From Aliirhizobium wenxiniae (GTDB lineage: Bacteria; Pseudomonadota; Alphaproteobacteria; Rhizobiales; Rhizobiaceae), in NCBI RefSeq assembly GCF_014201355.1, contig NZ_JACHEG010000002.1:558001-622000 (forward strand): a stretch of 64,000 nucleotides of DNA. Reading direction: 5' to 3'. Below are positions 35,560 to 44,705 of this stretch, piece by piece. The notes beneath the pieces are model-generated. The model was given only the letters and a program-made list of their open reading frames with translations. It was not told the DNA's origin and ran no database searches. The position numbers and the translations under genes were made by a program. How positions within the stretch are numbered: position 1 is the first letter of the stretch; each line of letters opens with the position of its first letter.

Positions 35560-37191
35560 TCAGGTTTTTGCTTCGCGTGTCTCGATCATGGCGACAAGCG
35601 TTTCCAGCCGGTCGGCATCACGCGGCAACTTATCCTGCCGAAGCCGGGAGATGCGGGGAAAACGCATGGCGACGCCGGATTTGTGACGGGTGGAGCGGGC
35701 AATGCCCTCGAAGGCGACTTCAAGCACGAAACCGAAATCAGGCGTCGCCTTCACTGCCCTCACCGGGCCGAAACGATCGATCGTGTTGTCGCGGACGAAC
35801 TTGTCGAGCACTTCCAGTTCCGCATCGGTGAAACCGAAATAGGCCTTGCCGACCGGCACAAGCTGCTCCCCCTCCTCCGTCGTGGTCCAGACGCCAAAGG
35901 TGAAGTCGGAATAATAGCTCGACCGCTTGCCGTGGCCGCGTTGGGCATAAAGCATGACGGCATCGATATTATAGGGATCGCGCTTCCACTTGAACCACGG
36001 TCCCTTGAGGCGACCGGCCTGATAGGGACTATCCTTGCGCTTGATCATCACGCCTTCGATGACCGGATCGGGGGGATCGATGCGCAGGCGGTCGAGTTCC
36101 ATCCAGTCGGTGAAGGGGACGAGATCGGAGAGGTCGAACCGGTCATGCGGCGCCCTGTCGATCACCTCGGAGAGACGGTCGCGACGGGTAAGGAAACCGT
36201 CGGCGCGGATATCCACCTCGCCCTGAAACAGAAGATCGTAAGCGCGGACGAAGGCGGGGTAGTCGTCCATCATCTTGCCCGTCACCGTCTTGCGGTTGAG
36301 GCGCTGTTGGAGGTCGGAGAAGGTGCGGGTCGGAGCATTGGTGCGTTTCGTACCGCCGACCAGAAGTTCGCCATCGATAACGCCGTCGAAATTGATCGCC
36401 TCGACGACATCGGGGAAAGCGCCGGTAATATCATCGCCTGAGCGGGAATAGAGTTTCTTCGTGCCGCCGTGGCTCGACATCTGGACACGGATGCCATCCC
36501 ATTTCCATTCGGCGGCATAGTCTGCCGGATCGAGCTTTTCGAGATCGCCGTCTTCCACCGGATTGGCGAGCATGACCGAATGGAAGATCGCCGGGGTGGC
36601 GAGCACCGGCTTGTCCGCCCGGCCCTCCAGCCAGGCGAACAGGCTTTCGTAGGGTGGCGTCAAGCCATGCCACAGGGTTTCGATCTCAATGATGTCCTTA
36701 CCGCTCATATCAGCCAGCGCCTGCTTGGCGAGACGCGCGGATACGCCGATGCGCAGCGAACCGGTAGCGAGTTTCAGAAAGGCGAAGCGGCCGGATGTAT
36801 CGAGCCGATCGAGAAGATCACGCACGGCACCGCGAACTTCGGTACGGCCGAGCGAGTTCATCCGTTTGACGACCTCCGAAAGGCGGGGCTGCGGGGCATG
36901 ATCGGCGACGTCCTTGGCGCCGCCATCCCAGACGAGCGAGATGGTTTCGGCAAGATCACCGACATAGTCGTAGGAGTAACGGAACAGGACTTCGTCCATC
37001 CGTTCCATGACCAGTTCGCGCAGCATGGCGGGTTTGACGCTTTTGAGATCCAGAACGCCGGCGAGAGCGGCAAGCCCGTAACCGCGATCGGGATCGGGCG
37101 TGGTGCGGAAATAGTCGACAAGCAGGGTGAGCTTGCCGTTGCGCGATGGGGTGAGGACGAGGCGGTCGAGAAGGGTTGCGAAGGGCTTCAT
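35560..37191 (-). CDS. ATP-dependent DNA ligase (exonuclease-associated type)
   Basis: A 543-residue ATP-dependent DNA ligase. An N-terminal alpha-helical DNA-binding domain is followed by the nucleotidyltransferase core with the adenylated Lys230 in EWKWDGIRV, then SRSGDDITG, GELLVGG-like and VMIKRKDSPYQAGRLKGPWFKWKRD motifs and an OB-fold C-terminus. This matches the ligase found next to a metallo-beta-lactamase-fold exonuclease in many proteobacteria, thought to act in DNA repair alongside the NAD-dependent replicative ligase. The exonuclease gene lies upstream on the same strand, separated by a RIME element. Confidence 0.93.
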   Translation of the reverse strand: MKPFATLLDRLVLTPSRNGKLTLLVDYFRTTPDPDRGYGLAALAGVLDLKSVKPAMLRELVMERMDEVLFRYSYDYVGDLAETISLVWDGGAKDVADHAPQPRLSEVVKRMNSLGRTEVRGAVRDLLDRLDTSGRFAFLKLATGSLRIGVSARLAKQALADMSGKDIIEIETLWHGLTPPYESLFAWLEGRADKPVLATPAIFHSVMLANPVEDGDLEKLDPADYAAEWKWDGIRVQMSSHGGTKKLYSRSGDDITGAFPDVVEAINFDGVIDGELLVGGTKRTNAPTRTFSDLQQRLNRKTVTGKMMDDYPAFVRAYDLLFQGEVDIRADGFLTRRDRLSEVIDRAPHDRFDLSDLVPFTDWMELDRLRIDPPDPVIEGVMIKRKDSPYQAGRLKGPWFKWKRDPYNIDAVMLYAQRGHGKRSSYYSDFTFGVWTTTEEGEQLVPVGKAYFGFTDAELEVLDKFVRDNTIDRFGPVRAVKATPDFGFVLEVAFEGIARSTRHKSGVAMRFPRISRLRQDKLPRDADRLETLVAMIETREAKT

Positions 37192-37233
37192 GGTGTGGCC
37201 CCGCCGATAGTAAGCGCGGTGCCGTGCCGGCCC

Positions 37234-37423
37234 CCCTCTGGCCTGCCGGCCATCTCCCCCACAGGTGGGGAGATCACAAGAGGCGGGCTCTCCGCCCAGC
37301 TACCTCCCATCAGTGGAGTGGCCCGCCATTGCCATCTCTTCTTGCCCCGAGTTTTATCGAGCCAGATCGGTGAGCCCAGCTGATCTCCCCCCTTGTGGGG
37401 GAGATGGCCAGCAGACCAGAGGG
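37234..37423 (+). repeat. RIME-like intergenic palindromic element, copy 2
   Basis: About 190 bases, bounded by inverted ends of about 27 bases (CCTCTGGCCTGCCGGCCATC and the complement of GATGGCCAGCAGACCAGAGG). End palindromes are ATCTCCCC...GGGGAGAT at 37252-37274 and ATCTCCCCC-CTTGT-GGGGGAGAT at 37383-37405. It occupies nearly all the space between the exonuclease and ligase genes. Confidence 0.75.
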
Positions 37424-37450
37424 CGGTGTCGCGATGCAGACGGCTGACCA

Positions 37451-38461
37451 TCAATCCCCCTCATCCTCATAGCCCACCAGATGCAACGGTCTTGCCGGGA
37501 TGCCCTGCAGCTCGCACCAGCGTACCAGTGCCTCCTCACGGCCGTGGGTGACCCAGACCTGTTGCGGGGCAATCTCCGTGATGGTGGACAGAAGTTCCGG
37601 CCAGTCACAATGATCCGAGACGACCAGCGGCAGTTCGACGCCGCCCTGTTTGGCACGCTGGCGGACCATCATCCAGCCGGAGGCAAAGGCGATCAAAGGT
37701 TCGTTGAAACGGCGCGCCCAGCGATCCTGAAAGGCGGAGGGTGGCCCCACGACGATGGCGCCAGCAAATTCGGTCGGCTTGCTCTTTTCGATCGTGGCCG
37801 GACGGATGTCTCCAAGCTCGATCCCCTGCCCCTGATAATAGTCGCAGAGCCGAGCCAATGCGCCATGAATATAGATCGGGTCGGAATAGCCGTTGTCGCG
37901 GATCAGGCGGATGACGCGCTGCGCCTTGCCGAGCGCATAGGCGCCGACGAGATGGCTGCGCTCGGGAAACTGTTTCAGCGATGTAAACAGCTTTTCCATC
38001 TCGACCTTCGGATCCGGGTGATGGAAGACCGGCAGGCCGAAGGTCGCCTCGGTGATGAAGACATCACAGGCGATCGGCTCGAAGGGATCGCAAGTCGGGT
38101 CGATGCCGCGCTTGTAATCGCCCGAGACAACTATGCGCATGCCGTCCTTTTCGATGAGGATCTGAGCCGAGCCTAGGACATGGCCGGCCGGCCGGAACAT
38201 CACCTTGACGCCGTTTACTACGATCTCCTCGCCCCAAGCGGCCACCTGCTCCGATCCGGCAAAATCCTCGCCGTAACGGATCGCCATGATGTCCAGCGTC
38301 TGGCGAGTGGCAAGCACATGGCCGTGGCCGGAACGGGCATGATCGGAATGCCCATGGGTGATCAGCGCCCGTTCGACGGGGCGGACCGGATCGACGTGGA
38401 AATTTCCGATGGGGCAGAACAGCCCGGCGGGGGTCGGATGAAGCAGAGCCTCGGGTTTCAT
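37451..38461 (-). CDS. Ligase-associated DNA exonuclease (metallo-beta-lactamase fold)
   Basis: A 336-residue metallo-beta-lactamase/beta-CASP-like nuclease. The metal motif THGHSDHA is at residues 35-42. Further conserved elements are RPAGHVLGSAQI, VVSGDYKRG, TEATFGLPVFHHP and VSDHCDW. This is the ligase-associated exonuclease family, relatives of SNM1/CPSF. ATG 38461 is preferred over an upstream TTG. It is transcribed in the same direction as the ligase gene and should act in the same repair step. The helicase and PdeM partners found in complete modules are not beside it. Confidence 0.9.
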   Translation of the reverse strand: MKPEALLHPTPAGLFCPIGNFHVDPVRPVERALITHGHSDHARSGHGHVLATRQTLDIMAIRYGEDFAGSEQVAAWGEEIVVNGVKVMFRPAGHVLGSAQILIEKDGMRIVVSGDYKRGIDPTCDPFEPIACDVFITEATFGLPVFHHPDPKVEMEKLFTSLKQFPERSHLVGAYALGKAQRVIRLIRDNGYSDPIYIHGALARLCDYYQGQGIELGDIRPATIEKSKPTEFAGAIVVGPPSAFQDRWARRFNEPLIAFASGWMMVRQRAKQGGVELPLVVSDHCDWPELLSTITEIAPQQVWVTHGREEALVRWCELQGIPARPLHLVGYEDEGD

Positions 38462-38518
38462 GCCTATCAAGATAGGCGACAGCCCGAGAGTTTCGAGAGG
38501 TCCAGCCGTGCAGGAGGT

Positions 38519-40054
38519 TCAGGCGGCAGCCTTTTCCTCTTTCGGCTGGGCTGTGGCCTGCATCGTTGGAAGCTGGATCGGTTTGAGGCAAAGGGCTGCG
38601 ACGAGGCCGATCAGCGCAATCAACGCCGCGACGAGGAAGAGCGGTGAAAAGACATCGTGATAGACAGCCGCCACGGCCTGGCGCGATGCTTCGGGCAAGG
38701 TTGCCAAGATCTTTGGCGTCAGCGTCTCGATATCGGGAAGGCCCGGGATTTCAACCGGATGAGATTTCAGGCCGGTGCCGATAATCGCACCAAACAGTGA
38801 GATGGCGATCGAAGCGCCGCCCATGCGCATCAGCGCCACCGCGCCGCTTGCTGCACCGACATCGCCGCGCGGCACGGCATTCTGCACGCCGATGATCGGC
38901 GCCTGCTGGCCGAAGCCGACAGAGAGCCCCTGCAGGAACATGATCGTCGCAACCATGACCAGAGAGACATCGTGACCGATCTGTGAGAAGCAGAAAAGCA
39001 TGATGACGCTCATGGCGAGGCCGATCACGGTGAAGGGCTTGTAGCGGCCTGTGATCGAGATCAGCCGGCCGGCCGAGATGGAGCCGGTGACGATGCCGCC
39101 GGTCAGCGCGATGAAGAACAGGCCGGCAGCAGAGGGTGAAAGGCCGGTCGTCGTCTGCAGGAACAGCGCATAATAGTTGACCAGACCGATGCCGACCGAG
39201 CCCGCGCAGAGCGAGATGATGAGGTAGAGCGAAAATGTGCTGTCGCGGAAAAGTTTGAGCGGCACGATCGGTTCCGGCACCCGGCTTTCGACGAAGACCC
39301 AGAGGCAGGCGCAAACGATGCCGCCGGCCAGAAGGGCGAGCGAGGCGGGTGCAACCAGCGAGCCGAAAATCTGGCGGCTGTCGGCAAAGGCGACGAGGCA
39401 GGTAATCGTTGCGGCCAGAACCGCGGCACCGACATAATCGATCTTCGGCTGACGCGTCGGGCGGCGATAGGGCAGCATCAGGACGAGGCCGGTGATGACG
39501 ATGACGCCGAGCGGCAGGTTGATAAGGAAGATCGAACGCCAGCCGAAGAGATCGCTCATCGTGCCGCCAAGGACAGGACCAAGACTGCCGGATGCCATGA
39601 TCATCAGGCTGGAATAGCTCTGATATTTGGCGCGCTCGCGCGGCTCGAAGAGATCGGCATTGATCGAGAAGATCGACACCATGATGCCGCCGCCGCCCAG
39701 CCCCTGAAAGACACGAGCTGCAATCAGGCTGTCCATCGACCAGGCAAAACCGCAGGCAAGCGATCCGAGCGTGAAGATGACGATCGCCGCCAGCATGACG
39801 TATTTGCGGCCGAAGAGATCGCCCAGCTTGCCATAGATCGGCATCACTGCGCTGGTTGCGAGCAGAAAGGCGGAACTGACCCAGCCGAAACGTTCCATCT
39901 GGCCGAATTCACCGACGATCGTCGGCAGAGCCGTCGAAACGATCTGGTTGTCGAGCGTCGCCATGAAAAGCGCCGCCATCAGGAAGCAGAAAACGATCAA
40001 TCGCTGGCGGTGGCTGGCAACCAGCGGGACGACGGGGGATGCGGGAGGTGTCAT
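38519..40054 (-). CDS. MFS multidrug exporter, DHA2 (EmrB/QacA) family
   Basis: A 511-residue 14-helix drug:H+ antiporter of the DHA2 family. The signature ATLDNQIVSTALPTIVGEFG covers membrane segment 1, then GRKYVMLAAIVIFTLGSLACG and motif C-type GPVLGGTMSDLFGWRSIFLINLPLG. It exports lipophilic compounds. There is no EmrA-like adaptor next to it, so it probably works in the inner membrane alone. GGAGGTG precedes the ATG by two to five bases. It is divergent from a MarR gene at 40172 with overlapping promoters between. Confidence 0.92.
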   Translation of the reverse strand: MTPPASPVVPLVASHRQRLIVFCFLMAALFMATLDNQIVSTALPTIVGEFGQMERFGWVSSAFLLATSAVMPIYGKLGDLFGRKYVMLAAIVIFTLGSLACGFAWSMDSLIAARVFQGLGGGGIMVSIFSINADLFEPRERAKYQSYSSLMIMASGSLGPVLGGTMSDLFGWRSIFLINLPLGVIVITGLVLMLPYRRPTRQPKIDYVGAAVLAATITCLVAFADSRQIFGSLVAPASLALLAGGIVCACLWVFVESRVPEPIVPLKLFRDSTFSLYLIISLCAGSVGIGLVNYYALFLQTTTGLSPSAAGLFFIALTGGIVTGSISAGRLISITGRYKPFTVIGLAMSVIMLFCFSQIGHDVSLVMVATIMFLQGLSVGFGQQAPIIGVQNAVPRGDVGAASGAVALMRMGGASIAISLFGAIIGTGLKSHPVEIPGLPDIETLTPKILATLPEASRQAVAAVYHDVFSPLFLVAALIALIGLVAALCLKPIQLPTMQATAQPKEEKAAA

Positions 40055-40073
40055 GGCGTATCCAGTGTGAGCC

Positions 40074-40105
40074 GAATTTATGTGCCTTTAGCATATAATT
40101 GTCAA
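40074..40105. promoter_or_regulatory. Overlapping divergent promoters with inverted-repeat operator
   Basis: On the minus strand TTGACA (40105-40100) with a 17-18 base spacer and CATAAA/ATAAAT makes a promoter for the MFS gene. On the plus strand a perfect TATAAT lies at 40094-40099, facing the MarR gene. The imperfect inverted repeat TATGTGC-CTTTA-GCATATA (40079-40097) sits over both, a fitting site for the MarR protein. Confidence 0.6.
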
Positions 40106-40171
40106 TCGCACCCAGATGCGGGCAGCAGATAATTCTTGCCCGGATATACAGCTCTGCTATTTTCCTTCGCC

Positions 40172-40705
40172 ATGACAAAGACAGTGACCGAAGAACACTC
40201 CATTCAAGCCGCCGCCGATATTGCCCATATCAGCGAGGTGATGGGTAGGATGCGGCTGCTGATCGGCCGCAGGGTGATCAGCCGGACGCTGGTCGACAAT
40301 CTTGCTCCGAGCCTCGAAATCTCACACCTGGATGCATTACGGGCAATGAACCGTATCGACGGCGAGGTCACTGTCGGTGCAATCGCGGATGTGATGCGGC
40401 TCGATCCATCACGCGGGAGCCGGCTGGTTGCGGAACTGGTGACGCAAGGGCTTTTGCGCCGTGATGCATCGCAAGCTGACGGACGCCGGTCGATCGTCGT
40501 GCGCACGGAACTCGGCGACCAGCTGATGGCACAGGTCGATGCGACCAAACGACGGCTGCTTGCCTCCATGCTTGACGGTTGGACGGAAGACGAACTCAAC
40601 GTCTTCGCCGGGCTGTTCGACAAGTTCGTCAGCAAGTTCGAGGAAACCTATCCGAACGAGAAGGCCGGCAGCCCGAGTGCTGCGCGTATCCTTACCGGCG
40701 CGTGA
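40172..40705 (+). CDS. MarR-family transcriptional regulator
   Basis: A 177-residue MarR-type regulator. The recognition region is GAIADVMRLDPSRGSRLVAELVTQGLL and the wing is DASQADGRRSIVVRTELG. The start at 40172 (MTKTVTEEHS) is preferred; the frame opens at 40136. It is divergent from the DHA2 exporter and is its likely repressor, with induction by an exported compound. The regulated site is proposed at 40079-40097. Confidence 0.87.
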   Translation: MTKTVTEEHSIQAAADIAHISEVMGRMRLLIGRRVISRTLVDNLAPSLEISHLDALRAMNRIDGEVTVGAIADVMRLDPSRGSRLVAELVTQGLLRRDASQADGRRSIVVRTELGDQLMAQVDATKRRLLASMLDGWTEDELNVFAGLFDKFVSKFEETYPNEKAGSPSAARILTGA

Positions 40706-40708
40706 CAA

Positions 40709-42214
40709 TCACCCACAGATAGTCAGCCTGTCGCGGCCGAGCTCCTTGGCTTCGTACATGGCGCGGTCAGCGCTTGCCAGGAGATCCTCTGCAAGCTCAC
40801 CGTCCTCGGGATAGAAGGCGACGCCCATGCTACACGTCGCGCCGATGCTGCTCCCCTCAACCAAGACAGGTTCGGCAATGAGGGTGCGCAGCTTATCCAG
40901 ACGCCGCAACACGCCGCTGCGATCGCCATCCGGATTTGAGAAGACGATGGCAAATTCATCGCCGCCCAACCTGACGATGAGATCGCTCGCACGGATACAG
41001 TGAGCCATGCGATCCGAAAGCGTCTTGAGAACTGCATCACCAGCCGCGTGGCCGTGGGTATCGTTGATCAACTTGAAATTATCGAGGTCGATATAGGCGA
41101 CCGTCACCTTGCGGCTTTCGCGCCTCGCCTCGTGCAGGCTGCGATTGAACTGGCTCCAGAAAAGCGTGCGATTGGGCAGGCCGGTGAGCGGATCGTGATG
41201 CGCCATATGACGGATGCGGCGTTCGCTTTCAGCACGCTCTATGGCAATGCCTGCAAGATCGGTAGCGATCGCCATCAACTCGAGTTCAATCGCCGTCGGC
41301 TCGCGCCTTGTGGGCGAATAAAGCGCGAAAGTGCCAAGCACGCGCGCCTCTGCACCAATGATCGGCGTCGACCAGCAAGAGCGAAAACCGAACAGGGGAC
41401 CAAGCTCACGATACGGTTCCCAGAGCGGGTCGGCCTCTACATCCGCGACCGTCACGAGCGTACCCGTCCAGGCCGCCGTACCGCAAGAACCACGGCTTGG
41501 GCCGATTTCGATGCTCTCGATGAGCTGCACATAAGAAGGTGAAAGACCGGGGGCAGCGCCTCCTGAAAACCGCTTGCGGTCCTCGTCAAGCAGCATTACG
41601 GCGCCCTTAACATCATGAAGCTGCGCCTCGATAAGCCGGACGATCGCATTCAACACCACATCCAGCGGCTGACCACGCGCGATCATTTCCAGCAGGCGCG
41701 CCTGGCCGTGGCGCAGCTCTTCCTGCCGTTTTCGTTCGCCGATATCACGCGAAATGCTGACCAGACCGACGATCTGTCCGGCAGAGTTCCTGAGCGCAAT
41801 TTTCGAGATGGACAGCCAGAACGTCTTGCCGTCATGGCGGACGAGATATTCGTCCTGCTTCTCAACGGCCGAACCACTTTCCATCACCAGCTGCTCCATG
41901 GCGAAAAGCCGGTTGGCGGTCTCTGTGATGAAGACATCGAAATCTGTCTTGCCGATCAGGCTGGAGTAATCGCTGATATCGGCCGCACGGCAGGCTGCCT
42001 CGTTGGCGAAGACAAACCGGCTGCGGCGGTCCTTGATCGAAATGAAATCGGGCAACTGATCCAGCACCCTCAGCGCCGTCAGCTCCTGCAATGCTTCCGC
42101 AAGGTCCAGCGCGCAACCACTGTCCATGACGGTGCGTCGCAATCGCTCGCACGCATCTTCCAATGCTTCCCTCGGTGTTTCCACCGTCATCTCATATGAT
42201 ACGGGAATTACCAT
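40709..42214 (-). CDS. PAS-GAF-GGDEF diguanylate cyclase
   Basis: A 501-residue cytoplasmic sensor enzyme. A PAS domain (about residues 45-165, FISIKDRRSRFVFANEAACR) is followed by a GAF domain (about 180-325, with SCGTAAWTG and SCWSTPI) and a C-terminal GGDEF domain with intact RLGGDEFAIVF. The product-inhibition I-site RASD precedes it by five residues, so an active, feedback-controlled c-di-GMP synthase is expected. GGAG lies seven bases before the ATG at 42214. The gene is monocistronic. The signals sensed by PAS and GAF are unknown. Confidence 0.92.
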   Translation of the reverse strand: MVIPVSYEMTVETPREALEDACERLRRTVMDSGCALDLAEALQELTALRVLDQLPDFISIKDRRSRFVFANEAACRAADISDYSSLIGKTDFDVFITETANRLFAMEQLVMESGSAVEKQDEYLVRHDGKTFWLSISKIALRNSAGQIVGLVSISRDIGERKRQEELRHGQARLLEMIARGQPLDVVLNAIVRLIEAQLHDVKGAVMLLDEDRKRFSGGAAPGLSPSYVQLIESIEIGPSRGSCGTAAWTGTLVTVADVEADPLWEPYRELGPLFGFRSCWSTPIIGAEARVLGTFALYSPTRREPTAIELELMAIATDLAGIAIERAESERRIRHMAHHDPLTGLPNRTLFWSQFNRSLHEARRESRKVTVAYIDLDNFKLINDTHGHAAGDAVLKTLSDRMAHCIRASDLIVRLGGDEFAIVFSNPDGDRSGVLRRLDKLRTLIAEPVLVEGSSIGATCSMGVAFYPEDGELAEDLLASADRAMYEAKELGRDRLTICG

Positions 42215-42430
42215 GTCCGTCTCCAAGCCCCCGAAACGTCCAGAAATTGCATGCCCCACGCAATGCACCTTAAAAAGCAATTACTACCCCTTGCTTAATA
42301 AAATTGTGCGACTGCATGTCTTGTTGAGATGATTGCAAAGTTTTTACCCGGATACGCAAATATTTGTGACGCAGGTCGATCACAGATACTGCAATGGGAA
42401 ACTATTTATTGACGCGGTGAGGCAAGCTGG

Positions 42431-43804
42431 ATGATTTCGAAACGTCGACTGTTGGCAGGGCTGGTCGCAGCGGCCTCGACTGCGGCTATTGCCCGGTCGG
42501 CGGCAGGCCGATCACCGGTCATTTCCAGTGGCGAGTTGCGCGGCTCCATTGATGCAAACGCCCACGGCGTCGTGCCGGGTGGAGGGGAAACGACGCGACG
42601 CAACCTTCAGCGTCTGCTTACTGAGGCTGCAGAGCGCAACATGCCTGTCTATCTGCCGCCCGGGGACTATCCGATGTCCGGCATAGACCTGCCCGATGGC
42701 GCCCGCCTGATCGGGATTGCCGGAGCAACCCGCCTGCTCCTTTCCGGCTTCGGCGTCTTGTTGCAGGCCGAAAACGCTCGTCACATAGAACTCTCAGGCC
42801 TGATCATCGATGGCGCTGGACGTGCGCCCGCCGGAGATGCGCCAGCGCTTGCGCTGTTTCGCAATGTGGCGGACCTCGTCATCGAAAATTGCGACGTGGT
42901 GAATGGAGCCAGGACAGGGCTGCACCTGGAGGCTTGCGGCGGCAGGATTTCGCGCAACCGGATGACCCGCGCTGCCGAATACGGGCTTTACGCGGTCAAT
43001 AGCGCCAATCTCACGGTCGCCGACAACATCGTCTCCGATTGCGCCAATGGCGGCATTCTCATTCATCGTTGGGAAAAAGGTCGGGATGGGACGATCGTTT
43101 CCGGCAATCGCATCTCGCGCACCGGCGCGGGTAATGGCGGCACCGGCCAGTATGGCAATGCGATCAACCTTTACCGCGCCGATGACGTCATCGTTTCGGG
43201 AAACCACATTTCGGATTCGGCCTTCTCCGCGATCCGCGCCAACAGCGCCTCGAACGCGATGATATCGGGCAATCACTGCACCGCATCCGGCGAGACGGCG
43301 ATCTATGCGGAGTTCTCCTTCGAAGGCGCGATGATTTCGGGCAATCTGGTGGATGGCGCGGCGAACGGCATTTCCGTAGTCAACTTCAATGAGGGTGGAA
43401 GACTTGCCACGATCGCTAACAACATCGTGCGCAACCTGCGCCCGGTCGGCCCCTATACGGTCGAGGACCCGATCTTCGGCGTCGGCATCAGTGCCGAGGC
43501 GGATACGGCAGTGACGGGCAATGTGGTCGAGAACGCGCCCTATGGTGGCCTGGCTTTCGGTTTCGGACCTTACCTGCGCAATGTCACGGCGACCGGCAAT
43601 ATCGTGCGCGACGCCAGCGTGGGCTGCGTCGTGACCGTGGTGGAAGGAGCAGGTGACGCTATCATCGCCAACAACATCTTTCAGGGTGCGAGACGGGGCG
43701 CGATCATCGGGTATCGGTGGAGAGAAGCATCAACCGGGGATCTGGCAAAGGGCGGCGCAGAGCGATTTTCGCATCTGACGATCGAGGGCAATCGAGTGAG
43801 CTAG
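42431..43804 (+). CDS. TAT-exported right-handed beta-helix protein (TIGR03808-like)
   Basis: A 457-residue exported protein. A twin-arginine-like N-terminus (ISKRRLLAGLVAAASTAAIA) is followed by a parallel beta-helix built of repeated SGNxI and xxNxV turns, about 12 coils between residues 100 and 440 (for example IVSGNRISRTG, VIVSGNHISDSA, MISGNLVDGAA). It matches the twin-arginine-translocated repeat family of rhizobia and relatives, whose function is unknown; the fold suggests a polysaccharide-acting or -binding protein. It is monocistronic. Confidence 0.88.
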   Translation: MISKRRLLAGLVAAASTAAIARSAAGRSPVISSGELRGSIDANAHGVVPGGGETTRRNLQRLLTEAAERNMPVYLPPGDYPMSGIDLPDGARLIGIAGATRLLLSGFGVLLQAENARHIELSGLIIDGAGRAPAGDAPALALFRNVADLVIENCDVVNGARTGLHLEACGGRISRNRMTRAAEYGLYAVNSANLTVADNIVSDCANGGILIHRWEKGRDGTIVSGNRISRTGAGNGGTGQYGNAINLYRADDVIVSGNHISDSAFSAIRANSASNAMISGNHCTASGETAIYAEFSFEGAMISGNLVDGAANGISVVNFNEGGRLATIANNIVRNLRPVGPYTVEDPIFGVGISAEADTAVTGNVVENAPYGGLAFGFGPYLRNVTATGNIVRDASVGCVVTVVEGAGDAIIANNIFQGARRGAIIGYRWREASTGDLAKGGAERFSHLTIEGNRVS

Positions 43805-43959
43805 AAATCGAGGTCGAATTCGTCTTCATCAAAACCCATTTCACCGGATGCCACCTTGGCCTTGAGTAATGTCGCCATTTCGATCGGAGGCGTAATGCTG
43901 AGGACCGGGTGGGGCCTCCTGTGAGACTCATTAAGATTGTCCGACACGATTAGTCCCAT
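43801..43959 (-). CDS. Candidate 52-residue acidic-tailed small protein
   Basis: An open frame, 4 bases overlapping the end of the beta-helix gene, encoding MGLIVSDNLNES... with PPIEMATLLKAKVASGEMGF and a strikingly acidic tail DEDEFDLDF. The last 25 residues look like real protein sequence, but the ribosome binding site is weak. It could also be the remnant of a longer gene. I do not recognise a family. Confidence 0.35.
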   Translation of the reverse strand: MGLIVSDNLNESHRRPHPVLSITPPIEMATLLKAKVASGEMGFDEDEFDLDF

Positions 43960-44049
43960 CGAAAACTTTCATGGGCGTCCAACGCAGGAGGACCTTCCGT
44001 TCGTCATCGAACCTGATTAGCTTCGCGCCAACTCATCAAGGAGATATCG

Positions 44050-44703
44050 ATGCTGAAGATCTACGGGGTTTATCGTTCTCGCGCGACGCGGCCGCTCTGG
44101 CTGATCGAGGAAATCGGCCTGCCATTCGAGCTCGTGCCGATCATCCAGGCCTATCGCTTGGCCGACACGTCTGCCCCTGGCTGCCCCGTGCATACCCGCT
44201 CGGACGAGTTTCTTACCGTCAATCCGATGGGATCGATCCCGTCGATGGACGACGACGGCTTCGTGCTGCATGAGTCACTCGCGATCTCGCTTTATCTCGC
44301 CCGCAAATATGGCGGCGAACTCGGCCCGAAGAATATCGAAGAAGAAGCGCTGATGGTGCAGTGGTCGCTGTTTGCGGCAACCAGCATCGAAACGGATGCG
44401 CTGAAGATCCAGTCAACCAAGGGCGACACGCCGGAAGGCATTGCAGCGATCGACGATGCGGCCGATTGCCTTGTCCGGCCCCTCGATGCGCTCGAAAAGC
44501 ATCTCGAGACAACACATTATCTCGTTGGCGATCGGTTTACCGCCGCGGATATCAATGTCGTCGAAATCCTGCGTTATGCACGCGGTTATCACCCGCTGTT
44601 CGACAACCGTCCATCGCTCAAGGCCTGGTATGAGGCCTGCACCCATCGTCAGGGCTATCAGGCGATGTGGGCAAAGCGGAACGCCGAACCGGCAAATCCG
44701 TAA
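44050..44703 (+). CDS. Glutathione S-transferase family protein
   Basis: A 217-residue GST: N-terminal thioredoxin-like glutathione-binding domain (about 1-85, YGVYRSRATRPLWLIEEIGLPFEL, PMGSIPSMDDDGFVLHESLAI) and helical C-terminal domain (about 95-210, GDRFTAADINVVEILRYARG). AAGGAGATATCG gives an ideal ribosome binding site. It conjugates or isomerises an unknown electrophile. It converges on the LysR gene with a gap of two bases. A second GST lies at 45966. Confidence 0.9.
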   Translation: MLKIYGVYRSRATRPLWLIEEIGLPFELVPIIQAYRLADTSAPGCPVHTRSDEFLTVNPMGSIPSMDDDGFVLHESLAISLYLARKYGGELGPKNIEEEALMVQWSLFAATSIETDALKIQSTKGDTPEGIAAIDDAADCLVRPLDALEKHLETTHYLVGDRFTAADINVVEILRYARGYHPLFDNRPSLKAWYEACTHRQGYQAMWAKRNAEPANP

Positions 44704-44705
44704 GA

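Noticed and set aside
43704-43931. 75-codon minus-strand frame near the beta-helix gene end
   Set aside because: Partly antisense to the beta-helix gene and out of frame with the more protein-like 52-residue frame in the same place.
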